Assembly: GCF_002192415.1 (NCBI RefSeq)
Contig: NZ_CP021780.1
Location: 8,122,001 to 8,186,000 of the forward strand
Reading direction: 5' to 3'
DNA from: Paenibacillus donghaensis
GTDB lineage: Bacteria; Bacillota; Bacilli; Paenibacillales; Paenibacillaceae
Length of the DNA: 64,000 nt
The notes under the pieces were generated by a model, which was given only the letters and a program-made list of their open reading frames with translations, did no database searches and was not told the DNA's origin. Below, piece after piece: positions 45,569-53,381 of this stretch (positions are counted from its first letter, which is position 1; the number at the start of each line of letters is the position of its first letter). A program made the translations under genes and the position numbers.

Positions 45569-45969
45569 CGCTGCAGCGCATTCACCCATTGATCAGGATG
45601 ATTGACCGACCAGGCAGCCACTTCTTCCACGTTATCCGCTGTGTAGGTGACCCGGAGCAATCTGGAGCCGGCTCTGCCCAGCTTGCCGAGGTGGGTCCGG
45701 GGAGTATCCACCTTAATCATGCTGCTGAGCGGGATGATTATCTTGCGGGCAGGCACATACATCTCGAAGATCAAGGCTTCAGCAGTTAACACCAGGTAGC
45801 CGTTGCCGCGGATTTGCGCAGGTCCGCTGGAAGCGAGACCGTAGAAGTTGGAGAGCGCATCCGACAGGATAAGCGGACTGTCTTTCAGTTTTCTTTTGAT
45901 GGAGAGGAATCTGAGAACGGCTATAAGCAGCATAGCTGCCAGAACAACAAGAATAAGGACTGTGGTAAT
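45565..45969 (-). CDS. Hypothetical membrane-anchored protein with PH-like domain, probable ATT start
   Basis: The ATG at 45933 would cut a membrane helix in half. In-frame upstream codons from ATT 45969 add ITTVLILVVLAA, completing an N-terminal helix, with AAAGGAG nine bases before the ATT and a stop just upstream. No ATG, GTG or TTG is available. Residues after the helix (GYLVLTAEALIFEMYVPARKIIIPLSSMIKVDTPRTHLGK) resemble a bacterial PH-like/GRAM fold. Function unknown. Confidence 0.55.
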   Translation of the reverse strand: MTTVLILVVLAAMLLIAVLRFLSIKRKLKDSPLILSDALSNFYGLASSGPAQIRGNGYLVLTAEALIFEMYVPARKIIIPLSSMIKVDTPRTHLGKLGRAGSRLLRVTYTADNVEEVAAWSVNHPDQWVNALQR

Positions 45970-46181
45970 CGGGATCAGCTCCTTTTAACAGATGGTAATT
46001 TATTCAATTATATCGAGCAAGCCAGCGGCAGGTAAATGAAAAATATCATTATTTGTCTCAATACGTTGAAATGAAGCATGACAGTACGGTAATATTGGGT
46101 TATCGGTTCTAAGGCCCGTCCTGAAGTGTTGAATGAATTGATCGTGGATGAACATAGATCGAACAGAGAAGGGAATTGTGT

Positions 46182-46625
46182 ATGTTGAACGAAGAAACAG
46201 CAGTAAATGAATTGCCGGAGAATTACGAGGAACTGAAGCGGGAGGCCAACCGTTCGGGAGACTGGAGAGCGCGCCTGGCTGCGGTTGAAGCCCTGGGGGA
46301 GACCAAACACGCGAAGATCATTGATATCCTTACACGGCTGATGAACAGTGATCCCGTATATACCGTACAAGAGGCGGCTTATCGCAAGCTTGCGGCGTTT
46401 GGCGAAGAGGTGAAGGCCCCATCCAAGAACAAGCCGGAGCTGGTCAAGGGTGTATCGAAGATTCTGATCCGTATCAAGAAGAGTCTGCCGAAGGACCATT
46501 CCTATGAAGACTTCAAAGAGAAGCTGCAGAAGATGCGCGTGGATATCTACGATGCTTATGAAGGCGAGAAGGGTGCGGACTTCGACACCTGGCTGATGAA
46601 GATGTGGAGTGCAGAGAAGAAGTAG
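46182..46625 (+). CDS. HEAT-repeat-containing small protein
   Basis: 147 residues from ATG 46182 (GAAGGGA upstream; an in-frame TTG lies 6 bp earlier). DWRARLAAVEALGETKHAKIIDILTRLMNSDPVYTVQEAAYRKLAAFGEEV forms two HEAT-type helical pairs; the C-terminus is charged and helical. HEAT repeats are protein-protein adaptors; partner unknown. Confidence 0.75.
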   Translation: MLNEETAVNELPENYEELKREANRSGDWRARLAAVEALGETKHAKIIDILTRLMNSDPVYTVQEAAYRKLAAFGEEVKAPSKNKPELVKGVSKILIRIKKSLPKDHSYEDFKEKLQKMRVDIYDAYEGEKGADFDTWLMKMWSAEKK

Positions 46626-46763
46626 AGAACACCAGTCTGTAAGCCTTAACGCTTAAACTGTCTATCTATAGGGCTGTCCGGCAGGTCATGAAGATGGCGG
46701 CAGGACAGTTTTTGTTGTACGCTGATGGAAGATAACCAGTTCCTGCAAGGAAGGAGAGATAGG

Positions 46764-47303
46764 ATGAGTGAAGCTGTGTTCAGTGAACCTCTGAAGATAT
46801 ATTTGTCCAAAAGCAAGCTGTGGCTAATGGTTTTGGGTTCGCTCATTTTTGTAGCGCTGGGCGTGTGGCTGATCAAACTGTATGTCCGCGGAGCTGTAAC
46901 TTTTCTCCATGCCGGACTGGGTGTAATAAGTATCCTTTTTTTCGGAGCGTGCCTGCTCTTTGTTGTGGTGAAGCTGTTCGACCGTGCGCCGGCCGTGATT
47001 CTGGATCAGCGGGGGATTACCGATCAGTCATCTTTTGCCGCGGGAGGCTTCATCGGCTGGGATGACATTGAGGATATTCAGCTGTACCAGCTGTCAGGCC
47101 AGACCATGATCGGCATCCAACTGAAGGATCCGGCGCTCTATCTTAAGCAGCAGTATGGGTCCAAGGGTCGGCTGATGAGAATCAACCAGGGCATGGTTCA
47201 GTCACCGGTGAATATTGCCCAGACTTCGCTGAATCTGCCGCTGGCACTGCTCTATGAGGAGATAATGCTCCGCTGGGAGCTACATCAATCAGTGAAACCA
47301 TAA
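46764..47303 (+). CDS. STM3941-like membrane protein
   Basis: 179 residues from ATG 46764 (AAGGAAGGAGAG upstream; the frame opens at 46725). FSEPLKIYLSKSKLWLMVLGSLIFVALGVWLI and a second helix near 45-65 form a two-helix N-terminus. AVILDQRGITDQSSFAAGGFIGWDDIEDIQLYQLSGQTMIGIQLKDP is a PH-like cytosolic domain typical of this uncharacterised family. Confidence 0.75.
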   Translation: MSEAVFSEPLKIYLSKSKLWLMVLGSLIFVALGVWLIKLYVRGAVTFLHAGLGVISILFFGACLLFVVVKLFDRAPAVILDQRGITDQSSFAAGGFIGWDDIEDIQLYQLSGQTMIGIQLKDPALYLKQQYGSKGRLMRINQGMVQSPVNIAQTSLNLPLALLYEEIMLRWELHQSVKP

Positions 47304-47332
47304 TAACTATGCAAAATGTAAAGGATGACGAT

Positions 47333-47917
47333 ATGCCAACTCAAGAGTTAAAGCCGCAGTTTGAACAATACCTGCAGCTGTCTGCCGGGCTGCGGCCGGA
47401 GTATCCGGGCAGTCTGGGGGCAGGGAATTTAGATGCAATCAGGGAGGCTGTTGGTTCTTCGACTGAACTTCCGGCGCTGCTGGAGGCCGTATATAGTCTG
47501 GTTTCGGGAACGGGAAGTGAGGAGGAAGAACCCAGTCTGGTCGAATTCATTCCGGGATACCGGCTGATCCATGTCGGTGAATACGCGGAGCAGATACAGG
47601 TGTTGGCAGGTATTCTGGAGGACAAAGGTTACAACGGCGGCGGCACCGTGCTCCCGCTCCTGACCAACTATGGCAGTGACTTCATCTGCTACTTCCGTTC
47701 TGCGGACGGCGAGGAGCGGGTGTGCGATTTGCTCCATGACTTCGGCGACCTCGCAGTCATGTATGACTCCCCTGCAAAGTTCCTGGAGACCTTGTGTGAA
47801 TTCTACAAGCAGGAGGTCTATTTCCTTGATGAAGACGGATACCTCGACTGCGATCTGGTCCTTGAAGGGGAAGTGGGCGCGGCATTCAACCCTGCTGCGA
47901 CTTATTGGGCGGAGTAG
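47333..47917 (+). CDS. SMI1/KNR4 (SUKH)-family protein
   Basis: 194 residues from ATG 47333 (AAAGGATG upstream). IPGYRLIHVGEYAEQIQVLAGILEDKGY, LLTNYGSDFICYFRSADGEERVCDLLHDFGDLAVMYDSPAKFLETLCEFYKQEVYFLDEDG fit the SUKH fold. Many SUKH proteins are immunity proteins to nuclease toxins; no toxin gene is visible nearby, so an orphan immunity or regulatory role is possible. It follows the STM3941-like gene by 29 bp, probably one transcript. Confidence 0.75.
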   Translation: MPTQELKPQFEQYLQLSAGLRPEYPGSLGAGNLDAIREAVGSSTELPALLEAVYSLVSGTGSEEEEPSLVEFIPGYRLIHVGEYAEQIQVLAGILEDKGYNGGGTVLPLLTNYGSDFICYFRSADGEERVCDLLHDFGDLAVMYDSPAKFLETLCEFYKQEVYFLDEDGYLDCDLVLEGEVGAAFNPAATYWAE

Positions 47918-47959
47918 GTAACGGGTCAGGCTGAGATAATAGCTGTCGGTCAAAAAGTA

Positions 47960-47985
47960 GAGGCAGCCCTGGGGGCTGCCTCTTT
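47960..47985 (+). terminator. Terminator
   Basis: GAGGCAGCC / GGCTGCCTC stem with a short loop, followed by TTTA. Ends the STM3941/SUKH transcript. Confidence 0.7.
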
Positions 47986-48098
47986 AGGTTGGAGTAGTTA
48001 ATTGAACAATGTGGCTTTGTAGATTGATGTAGCTGTGGTGCTCGCTGGAGCCATTCCACGCGAGCTTCTGAGCGGCGGAGCGTCAGGTCCTGCGGACT

Positions 48099-48283
48099 AA
48101 CTGTATTTCGTACAGCTATTTCAGGTGGAATCACCGCCAAAATGACTTTAGTTGTATTTCGTACAGTTATTATTGGCCTAAACACTGTTTTGGGCTTAAA
48201 CGGCAACTTTTAGATGTACGAAATACAGTTATCTCTCTCTGAACGGCCAAATGTGTTGTTTTAATTGTACGAAATACAGTTAC
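48099..48283. repeat. Four-palindrome intergenic array, GTATTTCGTAC type
   Basis: GTATTTCGTAC at 48103 and 48154, and its reverse complement GTACGAAATAC at 48216 and 48267, each within an AACTGTATTTCGTACAGTTAT-like palindrome. Spacing is 51, 62, 51 bp: nearly the spacing of the TTGCA arrays although the unit sequence is unrelated. No gene in this stretch. Confidence 0.85.
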
Positions 48284-48290
48284 AGTAACC

Positions 48291-48345
48291 TGTGACCCTG
48301 TGACCCTGTGACCCTGTGACCCTGTGACTATGTGACCCTGTGACC
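48291..48345. repeat. 8-bp tandem repeat (TGTGACCC)
   Basis: Seven near-perfect copies of TGTGACCC, one altered to TGTGACTA, directly after the four-palindrome array and 50 bp from the 3' end of the acyl-CoA synthetase gene. Confidence 0.9.
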
Positions 48346-48395
48346 AGCGATAAGCCGCCCGGCGACTAGAGGTTTCCTACTGTGCGAGCATCCAC

Positions 48396-49988
48396 TTAGG
48401 ATTCCCGCGCGGCGCGGTTCTCCTGCTCGCGCAGCTCGACTCTGCGGATTTTGCCGGAGGCTGTTTTCGGCAGATCGGCGATGAAATCGATTTTGCGCGG
48501 ATATTTGTAAGGAGCTGTCCACTCTTTCACATGGTTCTGCAGCTCTTTGGCCAGCTTAGGGGTACCTTCAACCTCATCCTTAAGCACGACAAAAGCCTTG
48601 ACGATGTGGCCGCGAATTTCATCCGGGCTGGCAACAACGGCACATTCCTTGACCGAAGCATGCTTCATCAGCGCTTCTTCCACTTCAAACGGTCCAATGG
48701 TATAGCCGGAGCTGATGATAATATCGTCGCCGCGCCCCTCGAACCAGAAGTAGCCGTCCTCATCCTTGCTTGCACGGTCGCCGGTAACGAAGAAGTCCCC
48801 GTGCGAGCAGTTGGCTTTGCGCTCAGGGTCTTTGTAATAAGTATGGAATAGGGCCGGCATGCTCAGGTGCACGGCAATATCACCGACGATTCCCGGAGCC
48901 AGCGGCAGGCCTTCATCGTCCACCACCTCAACCAGACCGGGGGCGATCGATTTGCCCATCGAGCCAATGCGGATCGGCATATCCTTGAGCGTTCCGATAA
49001 TCAGCGTGCTCTCCGTCTGGCCGTAGCCGTCGCGGATCGTCAGGTCGAAGTGGCGCTGGAAGGTGTTGATGACCTCCTGGTTAAGCGGTTCGCCGGCGGA
49101 TACCGCGCAGCGCAGCCGGGACAGGTCGTAATGCGGCAAGCCTTCTGTTTTGGCCATAAGACGGTATTCGGTAGGCGTGCAGCAGAGGACCTGGATGCCA
49201 TGATCCTGCAGCAGCTGCAAATAACGTTTCGGATGAAAAGCTCCGTTATACACGAAGCCGGTAGCTCCGTTTCCAAGCACGGTCAGGAAAGGACTCCAGA
49301 TCCATTTCTGCCAGCCGGGTGCGGCGGTTGCCCAGACGGTATCCGATTCACGGATATCCAGCCACTGGGATGAAACGATCCGCAGGTGGGCATAAGCCCA
49401 GCCATGGCTGTGAACCACTGCCTTCGGGTTGCCCGTAGTGCCGGAGGTATAAGCCAGGATGGCGATATCGTCACGGCGTGTCTGCACGGAGGTGAAGTGA
49501 TCCGGCTGCCTTGCCATCAGCTCCTCCAGATCGAGCCAGCCTTCCGAAACGGGCTGATCTTCGGCAACAGCGATACGGAAATCCAGCGATGGCAGATCAT
49601 CATCGATTCTCTCCACCTCATGGGCAATCTTGGACCAGGCAATGACCGCCCGCGCCTCCGAGTGGCGCAGCCGGTAAGCCAGGTCTTTGGCACGCAGCAT
49701 CTCCGAGGAGGGGATAATTGCCAGTCCCAGCTTCAGGCAAGCGATGTAGATGGCGTAGGTAATAATTCTGCGTGGTACCATGACGAGCACCTTATCGCCC
49801 TGGCGAAGGCCAAGGGCCGCGAGCCCTCCGGCCAGCCGGTTGGCCTGCTGCAATAAGCCCCCGTAGCTGATCAGCTCGCACTGATCCTTGTCGTCCACAA
49901 ACTTAAGCGCAGTCTTCTCTGAAGGATGCTGCTCCATTTCCGAGACAAGATTGTAATATTCAGGTGCAATCCATTGCTGATTGTCCAT
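48396..49988 (-). CDS. AMP-forming acyl-CoA synthetase (acetyl/medium-chain type)
   Basis: 530 residues, a full-length ANL-superfamily enzyme. AMP-binding motifs: AYTSGTTGNPKAVVHSHGW (P-loop), DGYGQTESTLIIG (A5) and GDRASKDEDGYFWFEGRGDDIIISSGYTIGPFEVEEAL (A7-A8). The catalytic Lys is in LPKTASGKIRRVEL. It activates a carboxylic acid as acyl-AMP and then acyl-CoA; chain length is not readable, but the best likeness is to AcsM/YtcI-like enzymes. AGGAGAGG precedes the ATG. Monocistronic on the minus strand, with an operator-like inverted repeat upstream. Confidence 0.88.
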   Translation of the reverse strand: MDNQQWIAPEYYNLVSEMEQHPSEKTALKFVDDKDQCELISYGGLLQQANRLAGGLAALGLRQGDKVLVMVPRRIITYAIYIACLKLGLAIIPSSEMLRAKDLAYRLRHSEARAVIAWSKIAHEVERIDDDLPSLDFRIAVAEDQPVSEGWLDLEELMARQPDHFTSVQTRRDDIAILAYTSGTTGNPKAVVHSHGWAYAHLRIVSSQWLDIRESDTVWATAAPGWQKWIWSPFLTVLGNGATGFVYNGAFHPKRYLQLLQDHGIQVLCCTPTEYRLMAKTEGLPHYDLSRLRCAVSAGEPLNQEVINTFQRHFDLTIRDGYGQTESTLIIGTLKDMPIRIGSMGKSIAPGLVEVVDDEGLPLAPGIVGDIAVHLSMPALFHTYYKDPERKANCSHGDFFVTGDRASKDEDGYFWFEGRGDDIIISSGYTIGPFEVEEALMKHASVKECAVVASPDEIRGHIVKAFVVLKDEVEGTPKLAKELQNHVKEWTAPYKYPRKIDFIADLPKTASGKIRRVELREQENRAARES

Positions 49989-50033
49989 AATGAACCTCTC
50001 CTATATTCACAAGTTGATGTTGCTGATTAGCTT

Positions 50034-50074
50034 AGTATATGTATTCAAGCCTAAAAGAAAAGGGCTTGAATACA
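50034..50074 (-). promoter_or_regulatory. Operator-like inverted repeat at the acyl-CoA synthetase promoter
   Basis: TGTATTCAAGCC (50040-50051) and GGCTTGAATACA (50063-50074) are perfect 12-bp arms 11 bp apart. On the minus strand a TATACT -10 box directly follows the repeat and touches its inner arm, so a bound repressor would block transcription. No T tail follows. Confidence 0.55.
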
Positions 50075-50175
50075 CCTTCTAGTATAGCATGTTATCCTAG
50101 TACCAGATACTAAGACGTGCCCTCCGATTGGAGAATCTTCTGTGACTATATTAGCAGAAGTTCAGTTAGGTGCAA

Positions 50176-52659
50176 TCAATCCACGCGCCCAATACTCTCG
50201 ACAATGTTCATTTTCTTCATAGAGGCTACCGGAGGCCAGGCCGCGAGCAGGCAGAGCAGAAGAGCAAACAGCGACGCCATGAATAGGGGTCCGATCGGTG
50301 GCTGCCAGCTCTCAACTTGGTCATTGCTGGACATCACCAGTGCGGAGCAGATCATGCCAAGCGGCAGTCCGAATAGAAGGGCGCGCAGGCCATACTGCAG
50401 ACTTTCGAGAATCACCATTCCATTCAGCTGTGCACTGCTCATGCCAATGGCGCGCAGGGTGCCAAGCTCTGACCGGCGGGCATGCAGGCTGGTTACTGTA
50501 GTATTGATAATATTAAGCGAGCCAATTAGTGATACCAGCAGAATCATCCCATAGCCCAGGCCTTTGATGGCGTTCAGGCTTTTCTCCAGATCAGCCTTGG
50601 TGTCTTCGAAGGTGGATAAGGTGCAGCCTGCTGTGTTGCTGGCGATCTGTTCCAGCATCTGATGAATCTTTTGGTCCTGCTCAGACGTTATGGATGGGTT
50701 CAGAAAAATATCCGCATAGTTCACCGCTGCGGCCGGCAGGAGCTTCCTCAGCTGATCCTCATGCATCAGCAGGGTGTAGCCCAACTGAGTGGCATAGCGG
50801 TGAATCGCTATATTGTCGACCGTACCGGCAATTTGGAAGGAATGCTCCAGAAAGGGCAAAGACTCTCCGATAGCCGGCGGTGCCCACTGCGGCGAGAACC
50901 TGTAGTTGACTTCCTTATCCCACACCAGTGCCAGCGGCTGCTCCCGCATCTGCTGCAGTGTAGGGGCAGAGCTGCCCACTTCGTCCAACATCAACTGCAG
51001 GGTGGCATCATCATAACCAATGGCCTCGAAGGTATGTTCGACCGAATAGGCTTGTGATGCCTCATCCGTCTGCAGCTCTGCTGCCTTGTGCGCATCGATA
51101 TCATAAGGCTGTGCTGCCTCCATGGCCGTTCTCACGCGCTCCACTCCGGGCATGGCGCGTACAGCCGCCAGGTCCTGATCTGTCAGGCCTTCAAGGGTAG
51201 TAAGCGAATAGGCACTGTCCATAGAGTCGGCAAGGATCTCCGTCATGTTAAAGGACTGTAGGAAAGATTGCAGGGTAACGTAGGTGATCACCATCATCGT
51301 CAGAGAAATCACCGTAACCGCTGTACGTCCGCGGTTGCGTGAGAGGTTCAGTCTGGCGGTCTGCCAGAGGATGTGCCGCGCAGGTCTGCGTCTTCTGCTG
51401 GGTCTGGTACGTGTAACCCCGCTGCCGACCAGCCCGGTAATGGCTGTGACAGGCGGCACTCTGGAGGCCATACGCGCCGGAAGCCAGGCTGACAGCAGCG
51501 TAGCGGCAAGTCCCAATCCTGCCGCACCCGCGAGCTGCCGCCAAGGGATTCGCACACTCCCGCGTACGACTTCCACGGCTTCATCAAGAGAGGATACGCC
51601 AAGTACCTCGGGATTAATAAGGCTGCCGACACTGCTGACCACTCCACGGGAGGACAGGATGCCAAGCAGCAGTCCGAGTGGAATGCCAAAGGCACAGAGC
51701 AGGAGCGCTTCCAGCACAACCAGCTTGCGAATCTGAGCAGGGGTGGCTCCGATCGCACGCAGGGTGCCGAATTGGCGGGTGCGCTGAACGACGGATACCT
51801 GAAATATATTATAAATGACCAGGCACGCCGCCAACAGGATCAAGCCGCCGACAATGATGCCGCTAAAGCCCAAGCCTCCAATCCCTGAAGCTTCGGATTC
51901 CCGCCCTTCATATCCGAGAGCCGACAGCAGCCGGCTGTTCTCATCGACCTGCCACTCGGCCAGATGCAGCTTGGCAGCAAGGTCCTCTTCTGCCTGCACG
52001 GGGTCAACACCGGAGGTAAACCTTACAAAAGCACCGACCCTACTAGGCAGCTCCGGGAAGCTGCCCGGACCCACGCAACCGACGCCATAGCGTCCCCCCA
52101 CTGTGGCAGGGTGATTCTTCGCTACCCCGGTTAAGGTGAACAGTTTCTCTTCGATCCCTGCTGGAGTGAAGCTGCCGTCCTCCTGCATCAAGTTGATGGC
52201 AACAGGCAGAGTAATCTGGGTGTCTTCAGTGAAGGATACACCCAAATAGCCTAGGCTCTGCTCATCCAGCATAATCTCATTCGCAGCGGTGGGATAACGC
52301 CCCTGGAGCAGTTGGAAGCCCAGCAGCTCTATCGCATCGATATTCTGTTCCTCCAGGTTAATCGGGAAATTCTCGTCAGGGATATCTGTGCTGCCGACAA
52401 CCTTGCTGAACCCCATTCGCTGTATCCGGCCATCTGCCCGCAGCGTCTCCAGCTGCTCTGGTGTCAAGCCCTTGAAGTGGACATGCTGCTGTCCCAACAG
52501 GGTTTCAGCCTGTATGATCTGGGACTGCTTCAAGGCATCCGAGAGGATGGCGAGTACACTGACCAAGGCCACAGACAGGGCTATGGCAATCACGGTTAGC
52601 ACGGTCAGCAGCCGCTGGCGTTTCAAGAACCGCAGGCTTACTCCACGGTAATGTCTCAT
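50176..52659 (-). CDS. ABC transporter permease with two FtsX-like domains (MacB-like)
   Basis: 827 residues. An N-terminal helix after SLRFLKRQRLLTVLTVIAIALSVALVSVLAILSDAL, an extracellular domain, then three helices with VSVVQRTRQFGTLRAIGATPAQIRKLVV (FtsX motif). A second module begins TARLNLSRNRGRTAVTVISLTMMVITYV and ends with SLHARRSELGTLRAIGMSSAQLNGMVILESLQYGL. The duplicated FtsX layout suits export or mechanotransmission of peptide antibiotics or lipoproteins. It overlaps the ATPase gene by 4 bp and belongs to the operon starting at 55378. Confidence 0.9.
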   Translation of the reverse strand: MRHYRGVSLRFLKRQRLLTVLTVIAIALSVALVSVLAILSDALKQSQIIQAETLLGQQHVHFKGLTPEQLETLRADGRIQRMGFSKVVGSTDIPDENFPINLEEQNIDAIELLGFQLLQGRYPTAANEIMLDEQSLGYLGVSFTEDTQITLPVAINLMQEDGSFTPAGIEEKLFTLTGVAKNHPATVGGRYGVGCVGPGSFPELPSRVGAFVRFTSGVDPVQAEEDLAAKLHLAEWQVDENSRLLSALGYEGRESEASGIGGLGFSGIIVGGLILLAACLVIYNIFQVSVVQRTRQFGTLRAIGATPAQIRKLVVLEALLLCAFGIPLGLLLGILSSRGVVSSVGSLINPEVLGVSSLDEAVEVVRGSVRIPWRQLAGAAGLGLAATLLSAWLPARMASRVPPVTAITGLVGSGVTRTRPSRRRRPARHILWQTARLNLSRNRGRTAVTVISLTMMVITYVTLQSFLQSFNMTEILADSMDSAYSLTTLEGLTDQDLAAVRAMPGVERVRTAMEAAQPYDIDAHKAAELQTDEASQAYSVEHTFEAIGYDDATLQLMLDEVGSSAPTLQQMREQPLALVWDKEVNYRFSPQWAPPAIGESLPFLEHSFQIAGTVDNIAIHRYATQLGYTLLMHEDQLRKLLPAAAVNYADIFLNPSITSEQDQKIHQMLEQIASNTAGCTLSTFEDTKADLEKSLNAIKGLGYGMILLVSLIGSLNIINTTVTSLHARRSELGTLRAIGMSSAQLNGMVILESLQYGLRALLFGLPLGMICSALVMSSNDQVESWQPPIGPLFMASLFALLLCLLAAWPPVASMKKMNIVESIGRVD

Positions 52660-53333
52660 TGCGCGTCCTCCTCCAGCAGCCTTCCGTCCACCACGGAGAT
52701 CCGCCGTCCGGCCTGGCAGGCGATCTGCGGATCATGGGTGATCATCACCAGCGTGTTGCCCAACTCGGCCACCGACTGCTTGAGCAAGGCCAGCACCTCA
52801 TTCCCGGTAACGGTATCGAGGTTGCCGGTCGGCTCGTCCGCGAATACGATGCGCGGGCGGTTGATCAGCGCCCTGGCAATCGCCACCCGCTGCTGCTGTC
52901 CGCCGGAGAGCTGGCCCGGCAGGTGGCTGAGCCGTTCGGCAATGCCCAGCATCTGCGTCAGCTGGTCCAGCCAACCCGGGTCTACCTTGCGCCCGTCGAG
53001 CAGCAGCGGCATCAGGATATTCTCCGCTGCGGTCAGCACAGGCACCAGGTTGAAGGATTGGAACACGAACCCGAACGTGCGGCGGCGGAACACCGCCAGC
53101 TCCTTCTCCGGCAGCTTGTACAGATCCTTGCCTTCGGCCAGCACCCGTCCGCTGCTGGGAGCATCCAGTCCGCCCAGCAGATGCAGCAGGGTTGATTTGC
53201 CGCTGCCGCTAGGACCGGTGAACACAACAAATTGCCCTGCTTCAATCTCAATATTGACCTCATGCAGGGCTGTGACCTTGGCTTCACCGGCGCCATAGGT
53301 CCGGGTTAATTGTTCGCAAGCTAATACTGACAT
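52656..53333 (-). CDS. ABC transporter ATP-binding protein (MacB/LolD type)
   Basis: 225 residues from ATG 53333; the earlier frame start (53375) has no signal. Walker A GPSGSGKST, Q-loop FQSFNLVPVLTAAENILMPLL, signature LSGGQQQRVAIARAL, Walker B IVFADEPTGNLD, H-loop ITHD. Its GGAGG (53345-53341) lies within a perfect 13-bp hairpin (53338-53368), so translation may be conditional. Third gene of the operon after the two-component pair. Confidence 0.93.
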   Translation of the reverse strand: MSVLACEQLTRTYGAGEAKVTALHEVNIEIEAGQFVVFTGPSGSGKSTLLHLLGGLDAPSSGRVLAEGKDLYKLPEKELAVFRRRTFGFVFQSFNLVPVLTAAENILMPLLLDGRKVDPGWLDQLTQMLGIAERLSHLPGQLSGGQQQRVAIARALINRPRIVFADEPTGNLDTVTGNEVLALLKQSVAELGNTLVMITHDPQIACQAGRRISVVDGRLLEEDAQ

Positions 53334-53337
53334 TAGA

Positions 53338-53368
53338 AATCCTCCTTGAAATGAATTCAAGGAGGATT
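53338..53368 (-). promoter_or_regulatory. Hairpin masking the ribosome binding site of the ABC ATPase gene
   Basis: AATCCTCCTTGAA and TTCAAGGAGGATT are perfect 13-bp arms with a 5-base loop. On the transcribed minus strand the downstream arm contains the GGAGG of the ATPase gene and the upstream arm is an exact anti-Shine-Dalgarno. It lies in the 48-bp gap between the kinase stop (53382) and the ATPase start (53333). No T run follows, so translation control is more likely than termination. Confidence 0.7.
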
Positions 53369-53381
53369 GTATCAACGATTT

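Noticed and set aside
47333..47917. Toxin-immunity pair around the SUKH protein
   Set aside because: No polymorphic toxin, LXG or WXG gene is found on either side; neighbours are an STM3941-like protein and an acyl-CoA synthetase.
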